Assembly (NCBI RefSeq): GCF_047345415.1
Contig: NZ_JBLFEP010000002.1
Coordinates: 248,001-312,000 of the forward strand
Source of the DNA: Maribacter_C sp947494565
Lineage (GTDB): Bacteria > Bacteroidota > Bacteroidia > Flavobacteriales > Flavobacteriaceae
Direction: 5' to 3'
DNA: 64,000 nucleotides
Positions within the stretch are counted from its first letter, which is position 1. Every line of letters begins with the position of its first letter. The notes under the pieces were generated by a model. That model had not been told where the DNA came from, did no database searches, and saw only the letters and a list, made by a program, of their open reading frames with translations. This document shows positions 26,507 to 35,290 of the stretch, one piece after another. A program made the translations under genes and the position numbers.

Positions 26507-27880
26507 ATGGCAAAAGTCTCATCAGAACAACTGGGAACAGAACCGATAGGGCAACTCCTGATCAGACAAGCGGTGCCTGCCAGTATCGGTATTCTGGTGA
26601 TGTCATTGAATATCTTGGTAGATTCCATTTTTGTCGGTAACTGGATTGGTTCCATCGCTATTGCGGCGATTAATGTAGTTCTACCGGTTTCTTTTTTTAT
26701 CGGTGCTTTGGGTATGGCGGTTGGTATCGGGGGGTCCAGTATCATCTCTAGGGCTTTGGGTGCCGATAACAAGGCGAAAGCGGTGAAAACCTTTGGCAAT
26801 CAGATTACCATGACCCTCTTGGTCACCATTTCAATGGCGCTTTTAGGACTTTACTTTGCCGACTTCTTGATTCCCGCCTTCGGCGGAAAAGGATCTATTT
26901 TTGAACTTGCCAAAGTCTATTATACCATTGTACTTTATGGTATTCCGTTTCTGGGTCTCTGTATGATGGGCAATACGGTAATTCGGGCCGAAGGGAAACC
27001 AAAATTTGCGATGGTCGCCATGATTATTCCGTCTATAGGAAACTTGCTGATGGACTATGTCTTTATCTATGTTTTTGATTGGGGCATGCATGGAGCGGCT
27101 TGGGCAACGACCATTGGCTATGTACTATGTTTTGGTTATGTACTGTACTTCTTTTTGTCCAAAAATTCCGAATTAAAATTAACCCGATATTGTTTTATCC
27201 TTGATTTTACCATTGTTAAGGAAATTAGCTCCCTTGGATTTGTAACCTTATCGCGCCAAGCGGTGGTCAGCATCACCTATTTGTTGATGAACAATATACT
27301 TTTCAATTTGGGAGGTGAGGCCATGGTAGCAGTCTATGCGATAATCGGTCGCATGTTGATGTTCGCTTTGTTTCCGGTGTTCGGTATTACCCAGGGCTTT
27401 TTGCCCATAGCAGGCTTCAATTATGGTGCAAAGCACTTTGCACGGGTCAAGGAAAGCATTTTCACGGCAGTCAAATATGCAGCACTGCTAGCCACCTTGG
27501 TCTTTCTCGGACTTTTTATCTTCCCAACTGAAATTGCTTCGCTCTTTCTAAGCAGTAGACCTGACCAGTCTGACTTGGAATTGGCGACCAATGCCTTTGT
27601 TCTAGAACATACCCCTAGTGCGATGCGCTGGGTTTTTGCGGCTACCCCGATTATTGCACTACAACTTATTGGAGCCGCCTACTTTCAGGCCATTGGAAAG
27701 GCGATACCCGCTCTTTTGTTGACACTTACACGCCAAGGGTTCTTTTTTATCCCATTGATCTTGATACTGCCCCGATTCTGTGGGGAATTGGGAGTATGGA
27801 TTTCTTTTCCAATTTCTGACCTATTGGCCACTATGGTAACCGGGCTTTATCTGAGAAAAGAAATAAAGCATACATTGTAG
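26507..27880 (+). CDS. MATE-family efflux transporter
   Basis: A 457-aa polytopic inner-membrane protein with about 12 hydrophobic helices in two halves. The opening PIGQLLIRQAVPASIGILVMS and ALGMAVGIGGSSIISRALGADN, repeated in the second half around ITQGFLPIAGFNYGAK, are typical of MATE antiporters (DinF/NorM-like), which export organic cations, drugs or dyes with Na+ or H+. The substrate cannot be read from sequence. It is 144 nt downstream of hemH on the same strand; the gap holds a weak inverted repeat (CGAGCCT / AGGCGCTCG, about 26393-26430), so cotranscription with hemH is uncertain. Confidence 0.92.
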   Translation: MAKVSSEQLGTEPIGQLLIRQAVPASIGILVMSLNILVDSIFVGNWIGSIAIAAINVVLPVSFFIGALGMAVGIGGSSIISRALGADNKAKAVKTFGNQITMTLLVTISMALLGLYFADFLIPAFGGKGSIFELAKVYYTIVLYGIPFLGLCMMGNTVIRAEGKPKFAMVAMIIPSIGNLLMDYVFIYVFDWGMHGAAWATTIGYVLCFGYVLYFFLSKNSELKLTRYCFILDFTIVKEISSLGFVTLSRQAVVSITYLLMNNILFNLGGEAMVAVYAIIGRMLMFALFPVFGITQGFLPIAGFNYGAKHFARVKESIFTAVKYAALLATLVFLGLFIFPTEIASLFLSSRPDQSDLELATNAFVLEHTPSAMRWVFAATPIIALQLIGAAYFQAIGKAIPALLLTLTRQGFFFIPLILILPRFCGELGVWISFPISDLLATMVTGLYLRKEIKHTL

Positions 27881-28055
27881 TTGGGTAGTGGGCTGGGAAT
27901 AGAGAGTGATGACCTATAGAAAATCCTATGTCATACGAGGGTGCTTTCGAAAATCAGAAGTATTCAATAAGGATTTACTTACTTCTGAAAAGACTGTTTC
28001 TTTCATCTTAAACCAAAACCTGGAAAATTGTTTCAAATACACGTTAAATGGGTGC

Positions 28056-28104
28056 AAATACCCGATAACAGGTATTTAGGATTCGTTATTTAAGTGTTAA
28101 ATTG
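28056..28104 (+). promoter_or_regulatory. Operator palindrome A with -7 element, upstream of the C1 peptidase/CHASE2 operon
   Basis: AAATACC (28056-28062), eight bases CGATAACA, GGTATTT (28071-28077): a perfect 7-bp inverted repeat with TA at the centre. Its centre is 34 bp from the centre of TTAAATTG (28097-28104), a relaxed -7. If that is right, transcription starts near 28111 and the leader to the ATG at 28130 is about 19 nt. Half-sites of this form in 7-2-7 spacing resemble NarL-family sites. Same motif and spacing as at 43.3, 45.0, 48.6 and 59.5-59.6 kb. Confidence 0.65.
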
Positions 28105-28129
28105 TAAGCGAAACCATATGAAAACCATT

Positions 28130-29575
28130 ATGAAAAAACTACTCTTTATTTTCTTCTTGTTCAGCACCTTTGCCTTCTCTCAAACCCAGAGAAGTACAGG
28201 GCTACTTTTTGATGACGATGCTTACGAAAAGACGCCACTTAAGGCTCGAAATGTGGCTTTTCAAGATGTAATAACCGAAACTACCTTGACCTCGTTGAAA
28301 ATGTTTGTCCCTGAAATTAAAGACCAAGGGGGCTATGGTACATGCGTAGGCTGGTCATCGGCGTATTACGGGAGGTCGATTCTAGAAGCGCGACTGACCA
28401 ACAATAAGGACCGGGCAAAGATTACCGAAAACACCTTTTCACCTGTATATACGTATCTCCATGCAAACGTTGAGAACGATTATAATTGTCAGGGAGGGGC
28501 ATTTATTGGGAAAGCTATGGAAGCAATGGTGTCCAAGGGAGTTGCATACTATAAGGATTTTGACGTCATGTGTGCGAGCGAAATCCCTGAAGACCTCATG
28601 CCGAAGGCCGAAGCGAACAAGATCAAGGATTTTACCCGCATATTCGGAGCTGATGAATCTGATGAAGTCAAAATCGATGGCGTGAAACGATCATTGGTCA
28701 ATGGCAATCCCGTAGTCATCGGCTTTAAGGTCGAGAACTCGTTCTTTAGTGCCAAAAATGTTTATGAACCTGACAATCTGGGAACCGAAGGTGGTCATGC
28801 AATGTGTTTGATAGGATACGATGATGAAAAGTACGGCGGGGCTTTTGAAGTAGTGAACAGTTGGGGTCCTGCCTGGGGGAACGATGGCTTTATGTGGATC
28901 CGTTACGCCGACTTTCCAAAGTATACGCGGTATGCCTTTGAAATGATCCCCAACACACAAAAACCCAAACAAAAAATTGTACTTGCCGGGGAGCTTGAAC
29001 TTCGGTTACGGGATGACTCTCCGATGAGTGTCACCAAAGAAGAGGGGGAGTATTCAGGATCCGTATTCGGATTTCAAGATGTGGTCATCGAAGATGAGTC
29101 ACAGAGTATCGGCGATTATGTGACGACATCAACTTACCCTACCGGAACCAGATATCAAATGATTACCAAGGTCAACCAAGCCTCGTACGTCTACGTACTC
29201 GGTGCCGATTCGGATAATGAGAACTCGCTGTTATTTCCCTACGAAGAATCGATCAGCCCCTTTATTAACTCGGATAATGCAGAGGTTATCATACCCTATG
29301 CAGGCCCCAAGCAAAAGGCCTTTTTTCGCTTGAATAAGGAAGTGGAATCAGACTATTCTATCGTGATTTTCTCCTTGGAAAAAATTGATATTGCAGCGGT
29401 CAAAACCCGACTTGATGAAATGGAAGGTGAATTACTCGATAAACTTTATGTTATTTTCAATGACCAACTCATCGATAAGGAATCCGTACAATTAATGGAT
29501 GGTAAAATGGGCTTTACCGCTGAATTTGAAAAGGGTTCAATGGCAATGATGATTCTGGATATCAAAAGGTCATAA
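28130..29575 (+). CDS. Papain-like (C1) cysteine peptidase with C-terminal DUF4384-like domain
   Basis: A secreted 481-aa protein: signal peptide (MKKLLFIFFLFSTFAFSQ), a C1 peptidase domain with oxyanion Q and C72 in KDQGGYGTCVGWSSAYY, H223 in EGGHAMCLIGYD and N243 in VVNSWGPAWG, and a C-terminal domain (~280-480) with YVYVLGADSDNENSLLFPY and VIIPYAGPKQKAFFRL that fits DUF4384, a module often attached to caspase-like and other proteases. Upstream ATG (28118) and GTG (28094) starts are in frame; the palindrome-linked promoter predicts a start near 28111, favouring 28130. First gene of a five-gene operon with a lipoprotein and two CHASE2 proteins. Confidence 0.88.
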   Translation: MKKLLFIFFLFSTFAFSQTQRSTGLLFDDDAYEKTPLKARNVAFQDVITETTLTSLKMFVPEIKDQGGYGTCVGWSSAYYGRSILEARLTNNKDRAKITENTFSPVYTYLHANVENDYNCQGGAFIGKAMEAMVSKGVAYYKDFDVMCASEIPEDLMPKAEANKIKDFTRIFGADESDEVKIDGVKRSLVNGNPVVIGFKVENSFFSAKNVYEPDNLGTEGGHAMCLIGYDDEKYGGAFEVVNSWGPAWGNDGFMWIRYADFPKYTRYAFEMIPNTQKPKQKIVLAGELELRLRDDSPMSVTKEEGEYSGSVFGFQDVVIEDESQSIGDYVTTSTYPTGTRYQMITKVNQASYVYVLGADSDNENSLLFPYEESISPFINSDNAEVIIPYAGPKQKAFFRLNKEVESDYSIVIFSLEKIDIAAVKTRLDEMEGELLDKLYVIFNDQLIDKESVQLMDGKMGFTAEFEKGSMAMMILDIKRS

Positions 29576-29578
29576 GCC

Positions 29579-30076
29579 ATGATCAAAAATCTTTTGGCAA
29601 CGTTATGTCTGATTTTTTTGGTTTCTTGCAATTGTCAACGAACTGCGGATAAAGGAAACAGCCGTGCCGACAAGCAGATTTCAAGCGATAAAATCAAGGT
29701 TTTTTTACGAGAGAAAAATTTTGATATCGTCACCTCCGCCAATTTGGTCGTTGTATTCGATATCAAAAAAAAATTGATTGAGGGCACCACTGATGAGTAT
29801 TCGAACAAACTGGTACTCAAGGATACCTTGGCCAATGAGAAGGCCAATGAATTGCTGGCACTTTTGGTTGATGACTCCTCGTATGACTGGACCGAAAAAG
29901 AAGTGAAAGAAGATTTTAATCCCGGGCTACAGTTTCTTGTACGAAACGATACGGAACGAATCTTTCTCTTGGTCGACAAGAAAAATCGGCGTTTGGGCTT
30001 TATTAATTTAGAAGGGCAGAAAATAGTGGAGCTTTCTAAAAACCTGACTGATTATTTTGACCAGCTACAGCAATAG
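29579..30076 (+). CDS. Small lipoprotein of the protease/CHASE2 operon
   Basis: A 165-aa protein with lipoprotein signal MIKNLLATLCLIFLVSCNC, lipobox Cys17 (LVSC). The mature part is charged with an alternating strand/helix pattern (FDIVTSANLVVVFDIKKK; RLGFINLEGQKIVELSKNL). No known family. It starts 3 nt after the peptidase stop codon and 33 nt before the first CHASE2 gene, so it is part of the operon; an envelope-anchored partner or inhibitor of the protease is a reasonable guess, but only that. Confidence 0.75.
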   Translation: MIKNLLATLCLIFLVSCNCQRTADKGNSRADKQISSDKIKVFLREKNFDIVTSANLVVVFDIKKKLIEGTTDEYSNKLVLKDTLANEKANELLALLVDDSSYDWTEKEVKEDFNPGLQFLVRNDTERIFLLVDKKNRRLGFINLEGQKIVELSKNLTDYFDQLQQ

Positions 30077-30109
30077 GCCAATGGTATTCCCTTAAGAACA
30101 GTTCATCCA

Positions 30110-31309
30110 ATGTACCTAAAAAAGATCTTACCAAAACCAAACAAATTCCTTCTTAAGGAAGCTCTGTTTTGCATGGTATTTTCCTTTATAATCTTGGGTT
30201 TGGTCTCTTTGATCGGTTTTAACTTGAGTTTTTTTACTCCCTTTAACAATGCGTTCAAAGACTTTAGCTATCTGGACCTGTATTATGCCGAAAAACTGGA
30301 TAGGAATATCGGTGATATCAATAAAGATATTGTTCTGGTGAATGTAGAACGTTTAGGAAGGGCTGAAATCGCTGCCATGATGACCAAACTAGAGCGCCAA
30401 AAGCCGAAAGTCATCGGGTTGGATATCATCTTCAAAGAGGAAAGAGATCCTATTGAAGATAGGGCGTTGGCTCAAAGTCATCGCATGGAAAACTTAGTGA
30501 CGACCTATTCCATATTGAATTCAGGTGTGGATAGTTCGGCCGCTAGCATCAGTAGACCAGACCAAATTAGCGGGTACAGTAATTTTAGTTTTGACCCTAC
30601 CAGTTCGGTGGTGCGTAATTTTCAGGGGTATCGCAAAGACGGTGATTCGGTACAAGTGGCTTTCGGCGTTGCAGTAGCCAAGTTTGTAATGGGAGAGAAA
30701 TGGGATGGCAGCTTAGAACGCTATCTCGATGAAGAACGCCCCATCAATTACAAAGGCAATCGCGACAATTTCCTGATTCTGGAACCCGATGATATTTTGG
30801 GCCGGGATACAATTCCGGTAGTAATGAATAAAATAGTTCTGATGGGGTATTTAGGACATCAGGAAAACCATCGGTTTGATATCGAAGACAAACATTTCAC
30901 GCCGATGAACGAGAAGTTTGTTGGAAAGAGTGCACCTGACACCTTTGGTGTTGTCATACATGCAAATATCATTAACATGATTGTATCGGATGAATTTATC
31001 AGTGTGGTACCCAATTGGATACTGGTACTATTGACCATACTGTTCACGTTTTTGGCGCTGACCTACTTCATCTGGCTGGCCAAAAGGCAATTGGCCAGTT
31101 ATATTTTACGATTGAACATCGTGAGATTAGTCTTTATCGCCGTATTCGTCTGGATTGCGCTGTTATTGTTCCGAAATGGAATTCTATTCAAAACGGCGGG
31201 AATCATCGCCGTTGCGGCCTTTAGTATCGGTCTGATCGGGTATTACAAAAAATTGGCACATTTTCTCTATAAAAAATATAAATGGAACGGATATTTCTAC
31301 CAAGACTAA
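30110..31309 (+). CDS. CHASE2-domain membrane protein, copy 1
   Basis: A 399-aa protein: one N-terminal span (ALFCMVFSFIILGLVSLIGF), an extracytoplasmic domain of ~250 residues with the CHASE2 pattern (FKDFSYLDLYYAEKL, IVLVNVERLGRAEIA, VIGLDIIFKEE, IVLMGYLG, IEDKHFTPMNE, PDTFGVVIHANIINMI), then three C-terminal helices and a short basic tail. CHASE2 domains normally sense signals for attached kinases, cyclases or phosphatases; no output domain is attached here. Paralogous to the gene at 32091. Its last 28 nt overlap the next gene. Probable sensory or assembly component in the inner membrane. Confidence 0.85.
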   Translation: MYLKKILPKPNKFLLKEALFCMVFSFIILGLVSLIGFNLSFFTPFNNAFKDFSYLDLYYAEKLDRNIGDINKDIVLVNVERLGRAEIAAMMTKLERQKPKVIGLDIIFKEERDPIEDRALAQSHRMENLVTTYSILNSGVDSSAASISRPDQISGYSNFSFDPTSSVVRNFQGYRKDGDSVQVAFGVAVAKFVMGEKWDGSLERYLDEERPINYKGNRDNFLILEPDDILGRDTIPVVMNKIVLMGYLGHQENHRFDIEDKHFTPMNEKFVGKSAPDTFGVVIHANIINMIVSDEFISVVPNWILVLLTILFTFLALTYFIWLAKRQLASYILRLNIVRLVFIAVFVWIALLLFRNGILFKTAGIIAVAAFSIGLIGYYKKLAHFLYKKYKWNGYFYQD

Positions 31310-32073
31310 TGCTGTTGTTCCTATTTTGGTTCGTAGGTACAGCTACCTTTGCGCAGCAAGGCTATTTTGTCTTTAAAAAGACGGGAAGCCCCGCCCTCAA
31401 TACGAGTACCCTTCTGGAACGAGGAAGTCAATTGCTTGAGTCGGACACCCTGTATTTGGGTCAAAAGGACTATGTGCTTCTGGTGAATGAATTGGGGGAA
31501 CTTTTCGAGATCACCAAACCCAATACATATGCTTTCTCGGTAATTGCCGATTATCGACGCCGACTTGAAGCCGACTCTTTTACCGAAAAGTACTTTACTT
31601 ATGTGTGGAAACAGTTCATCAATCGGATCAAAAAGAAACAAGAGTCGGGTGTTGTTTATCGGGAGGAACGAAACATAAAATTAATCGCCCCTAGGGATAG
31701 TGTGAAGATGTTCGCGCCCGAACTGAAATTCGTTTGGCAGAATAATTCGGATACAGAAGCACTGTTTTTTTTCCTTAAGGATGTTAAGACCGGGCACCTG
31801 ACGAAAATCGGGCTCACTGGTGAGCAAATCATACTCGGTTTGGATAATCAACTACTGAAAACAGGACAAACCTATCAATGGTCCGCCTCTACAGAGTCAT
31901 TTCCGAATCTGAACGAACTAAAGTTCCACCGATTGACCTTGTTGTCCAAAGGGGAATTTGAAGCACTTGAGAAGGAGGTGGACGCACTAATTAGGGCTTT
32001 TACCTTATTGGGGTTTAGCAAGGCTGAGATTCAAGAAGCTATTTGCCAAGACTATAAATTTTGCCAGGAATAA
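31282..32073 (+). CDS. Secreted protein between two CHASE2 genes (FecR-like position)
   Basis: A 263-aa protein with signal peptide (LPRLMLLFLFWFVGTATFAQ) and a beta-rich mature part. The first 120 residues (GSQLLESDTLYLGQKDYVLLV and VLLVNELGELFEI) resemble the sandwich of FecR-like or related periplasmic domains, which accompany CHASE2 proteins in other bacteria; I make that comparison by pattern and context only. The rest holds another beta region (MFAPELKFVWQNNS) and a C-terminal helix ending ICQDYKFC. It overlaps the preceding CHASE2 gene by 28 nt and is followed after 17 nt by the second CHASE2 gene. Confidence 0.7.
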   Translation: MERIFLPRLMLLFLFWFVGTATFAQQGYFVFKKTGSPALNTSTLLERGSQLLESDTLYLGQKDYVLLVNELGELFEITKPNTYAFSVIADYRRRLEADSFTEKYFTYVWKQFINRIKKKQESGVVYREERNIKLIAPRDSVKMFAPELKFVWQNNSDTEALFFFLKDVKTGHLTKIGLTGEQIILGLDNQLLKTGQTYQWSASTESFPNLNELKFHRLTLLSKGEFEALEKEVDALIRAFTLLGFSKAEIQEAICQDYKFCQE

Positions 32074-32090
32074 ATTAGATTTTTAAAAAG

Positions 32091-33278
32091 TTGTCGAAAA
32101 AAAGGAAGCATAGAAAACTATTACTACGAGATGGGTTGCTCAGCACCCTTCTGTCGCTATTGGTCTGTTACCTGTTCTCCCTTTTGTTCTTCAACACCTC
32201 CTTCTTCGACCCGTTGAGTAAAGCCTTACAGGATTTTAGTTTTTTGGATGTGTATTATGCCGAACGTTTGAATGAGCAAGAGTTGACCGATACCAAAGTT
32301 ATCTTGGTCAATGTAGAACATAAAACCCGACAAGAACTGGCCAATGCCCTTGATAAGGTCATTGAAAGTAGGGCCAAAGCAATTGGTTTTGATGTCATAT
32401 TAAGAGAGTTTGAAAAGACAGCGGCCGATACCTTGTTGGCCAAACTATTGAAGGAAGACCGTGTCATCGCTACTTACATTATTGGGGATGATGGCGAGGA
32501 GATCAAAAGCCATACCTTCTTCGGAGAAAACTTGACTTCGGGCTTCGCCAACTTTAGTTTTGATTCAAGTAGTTCTGTGATACGGGAGTTCAGTGGAAGG
32601 TACGAATCGAAACAGGATATAAAGGAATCACTGCCTGTCGTATTGGCAAGGCAGTATTTGTCACCGAAAGAGTGGTCGGCAAGAGAAATAGATGAAAAAA
32701 TAGCAAAACCTCGGGTAATCAATTACCAGGGCGGGCTAGATCATTACCTGCATCTGACCATTGATGATATCCTGTACCTAGAAAATACCGACCTGTTGAA
32801 TGACAAAATAATTCTCTTCGGCTATTTGGGATCGCCCTCCGGAAACTCATTCGATATTGAGGATAAACATTTTACCCCATTGAACACCACGACAGCGGGT
32901 AAAAGTATTCCTGATATGTATGGGGCTACAATTCATGCGAATATTATATCAATGCTGATTTCTGATAGATTCATGTACAAAGTACCTCGATTGTTGGAAT
33001 TAACCCTTTTGTTTCTCTTCAGTTTTGTGGCTAGTGTCTATTTCATTTGGTTAGACAGACGATTGAATATCAGCTATCGAACCGTTAGAAAAACAGTGTT
33101 GTTCGTTTTTTCCATACTCTTGGTTTGGATAACGCTTTTATTGTTCAAAAGAGGAATCGTTTTTAAATCCGCTACGATAATCGCGGTAGCTGTTTTTAGT
33201 GCCGGTTTTGTAAAGTATTACAAACATTTGGTGCGTTACATTAACACCAAAAGAAAATTCAAAAGCTATTTGAACTAG
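32091..33278 (+). CDS. CHASE2-domain membrane protein, copy 2 (TTG start)
   Basis: A 395-aa paralogue of the protein at 30110 with the same motifs in order (LQDFSFLDVYYAERL, VILVNVEHKTRQELA, AIGFDVILREFE, IILFGYLGSP, IEDKHFTPLN, PDMYGATIHANIISML) and the same three C-terminal helices. No effector domain. No ATG lies near the N-terminus: the frame is closed by a TAG 15 nt upstream, and the only reasonable start is TTG at 32091, followed by a basic stretch and the first span. Tandem duplication of the CHASE2 gene is the simplest origin. It ends 2 nt from the convergent CotH-like gene. Confidence 0.82.
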   Translation: MSKKRKHRKLLLRDGLLSTLLSLLVCYLFSLLFFNTSFFDPLSKALQDFSFLDVYYAERLNEQELTDTKVILVNVEHKTRQELANALDKVIESRAKAIGFDVILREFEKTAADTLLAKLLKEDRVIATYIIGDDGEEIKSHTFFGENLTSGFANFSFDSSSSVIREFSGRYESKQDIKESLPVVLARQYLSPKEWSAREIDEKIAKPRVINYQGGLDHYLHLTIDDILYLENTDLLNDKIILFGYLGSPSGNSFDIEDKHFTPLNTTTAGKSIPDMYGATIHANIISMLISDRFMYKVPRLLELTLLFLFSFVASVYFIWLDRRLNISYRTVRKTVLFVFSILLVWITLLLFKRGIVFKSATIIAVAVFSAGFVKYYKHLVRYINTKRKFKSYLN

Positions 33279-33280
33279 TG

Positions 33281-34408
33281 CTATTTGGCCCTGGCCTTAT
33301 CCAAGATTTCGCGTTTGAAGCGCGATTCGTTTTCCAAAACAGCAAAAAAATCAAGTAGGTAATTCCTTGTTTTTTGATAGGTTTTGCGATTGTCGAAGTC
33401 CTCTTTCAGGTCATCCACGATATTCAACAAGGTTGTTTTTTGATTTAAGAATTCGGTCCGTATCGCCTGGGTGGTTTTCGGGTCTCTTTTAAAACCTCGG
33501 TAGAGGCGTTGGGTGACATCTGAAATAGGCAGGTCTTGATTATTGATATTTGATACCACGGAATAGCTCGCATCGACCAAACCCGACATATCGAAGTCAT
33601 AAGGCAGGGGAACTGCCTTTTTATCGAGAAACAATAGTTTTTGGTTGTGCCCATAAGCGGTTGAAAAATCGGTATTGCCGATCATGAATTGAAAAAAGGC
33701 ATTGCGCAAGGATGACATAGCGTCTTGTGCTAGGGGGTGCACAAAGCGATCGAAAACCTTGGCATCATTTCTTTTGGCCACATTTTTGATGTCTTCGATC
33801 AAGATGGCCCGTAAATGGTGCGTTCTTGGTTTCCTTCTAGCAAAAACACTGTCATTCAGTGTGGAAAGGTTCCGTTTTTTGACTTCCATAAAAATGGCCG
33901 TTAGCGGATCTTCCGCCTTCTTTTGTCTGGGGTCATCGGTAAACTCCAGATCTACTAGCCTTGTTTTGAAGTGGGCTGTACTGAAGGGTTCGTATAGCTT
34001 ATAGGCCAAATATTCCTTAAGGATATCGTCGTTCGAGCGATTTTGTAACAAACAGGGCAGCACTACTTTCATTTTCTTAAGGCCTTCAAACAGGGTGCCT
34101 TTGGAATCCGAAGATTTGATTTTTAACTTGATAGGTGGAAAATAACAGTTGGTTCGTCGGAAGTTCCCCCTTGCCCTGAGCTCCACCGGAATACTATCCC
34201 AAACACCCTCATGCATGTAAGACATCATAGACTTCACATACGACTCTGTACTCGCTTGCTTGCGCATTTGCTTGTTGGAGTAGGTGAATTGTAGGGGGAG
34301 GGCATCATAAGTCTCGAAAACCACGGGAACTTTGTCATCTTGACCTTGGGAATAAGCGATAATTCCCATGAAAAAAATAACTCTAAAAAAAGATTGGTAT
34401 CTGAACAT
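33281..34408 (-). CDS. CotH-like (atypical protein kinase fold) secreted protein
   Basis: A 375-aa protein with signal peptide (FFRVIFFMGIIAYSQG). IPVELRARGNFRRTNCYFPP followed by KLKI matches the start of CotH domains (RxRGNxxR with a basic tail), and the later FFQFMIGNTDFSTAYGHNQK and VPLPYDFDMSGLVD match the N-D...N and DFD stretches of the same fold. CotH proteins phosphorylate secreted proteins in spore-formers; in Bacteroidota the family is common and its substrates are unknown. It is convergent with the CHASE2 operon, with 2 nt between stop codons. The assignment is by motif; I expect it to hold. Confidence 0.65.
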   Translation of the reverse strand: MFRYQSFFRVIFFMGIIAYSQGQDDKVPVVFETYDALPLQFTYSNKQMRKQASTESYVKSMMSYMHEGVWDSIPVELRARGNFRRTNCYFPPIKLKIKSSDSKGTLFEGLKKMKVVLPCLLQNRSNDDILKEYLAYKLYEPFSTAHFKTRLVDLEFTDDPRQKKAEDPLTAIFMEVKKRNLSTLNDSVFARRKPRTHHLRAILIEDIKNVAKRNDAKVFDRFVHPLAQDAMSSLRNAFFQFMIGNTDFSTAYGHNQKLLFLDKKAVPLPYDFDMSGLVDASYSVVSNINNQDLPISDVTQRLYRGFKRDPKTTQAIRTEFLNQKTTLLNIVDDLKEDFDNRKTYQKTRNYLLDFFAVLENESRFKREILDKARAK

Positions 34409-34545
34409 TTGAGTTTTTTACCTTTTTACACCAGGTGCAATAAGGGTATATAATTCTGTTGAGAGGGTATTCCATTTAAATAATACCGTAAACCACTATG
34501 TTTTTGGAAACAAGAAAAGCGGTTTCTATTCACTGAAATGTGAAA

Positions 34546-35286
34546 TTAGTAGTCCGTCAAAAGATTGACTCTAACATAGAAGCTTGAGATCAAATCTTGG
34601 ACTCCACTTTTTGCAATAGCGTCGATTTTAAAAAAGTAGTCCCCTGCTTTTAAGCCGGTCTTAGGTTGTTCTCGAATCAATCTATCATCGCTGTCATACG
34701 ATGTCCCAGGCTGGTCAAACACTATATCCGGGTAGTTTATTTCCGCATCTTTTTCAACTCTTGTACTGAAATAGACCCTATAAGATAAGTCCCTATTTGT
34801 TTCCTCAGGGTGATTCTCCCATTCTACGATAAAGGTATCTGGGGTGGCAACAGAATTGGTAATCGCTACAGGAAATGGAGTACTTTCACTTAAAACAAAC
34901 TCGCTTACAAATTCTTTCGAATCACTTTGAACTGCTTTTCCGGTCTCTACGGAATTACTTTTAACGTACCAATAATATTCTATGCCTCGGGGCAAACTAG
35001 CTTCGGCTTTTTTGGTGGCTGTCTCAATGGGTTTTTGAACAACAAGCTCATCCATGTTCTTTTCAAAAACAAAAAGCTCGCCATCGTCAAAAGTTCCGCT
35101 ATTTTCCCAGGTGAACTCGACAATGATGTTGTCACTATTCCTTAGATCGTCGCTGCCGTTCTCACAATTTCCGATTGGGGCTTTAAGTAAAATATAGTTC
35201 TCGGGACTAGGGTCAAAGTTGCCTTCACAAGATATCAAGAAAGCAATGAAAACAAGTATCCGAATAAGATATAGACTCTGCTTCAT
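34546..35286 (-). CDS. Lipoprotein with FN3-like domains, downstream of the giant T9SS gene
   Basis: From the ATG at 35286 the product is 246 aa, MKQSLYLIRILVFIAFLISCE, with lipobox Cys20. Two beta-sandwich segments follow, each with a central W or YY and a terminal YxV (IIVEFTWENSGTF... IEYYWYVKSNS; FIVEWENHPEETN... LSYRVYFSTR), as in fibronectin type III or SusE/F-type modules. The frame opens 16 codons earlier inside the giant gene, but the signal peptide decides the start. It lies 4 nt after the giant T9SS protein gene and is probably its accessory surface lipoprotein. Confidence 0.75.
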   Translation of the reverse strand: MKQSLYLIRILVFIAFLISCEGNFDPSPENYILLKAPIGNCENGSDDLRNSDNIIVEFTWENSGTFDDGELFVFEKNMDELVVQKPIETATKKAEASLPRGIEYYWYVKSNSVETGKAVQSDSKEFVSEFVLSESTPFPVAITNSVATPDTFIVEWENHPEETNRDLSYRVYFSTRVEKDAEINYPDIVFDQPGTSYDSDDRLIREQPKTGLKAGDYFFKIDAIAKSGVQDLISSFYVRVNLLTDY

Positions 35287-35290
35287 ACCA

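Noticed and set aside
34466..34487. GGTATT-N10-AATACC inverted repeat upstream of the CotH-like gene
   Set aside because: The arms point outward compared with the six regulatory palindromes and the spacing is 10 rather than 8; I treat it as chance or a hairpin.
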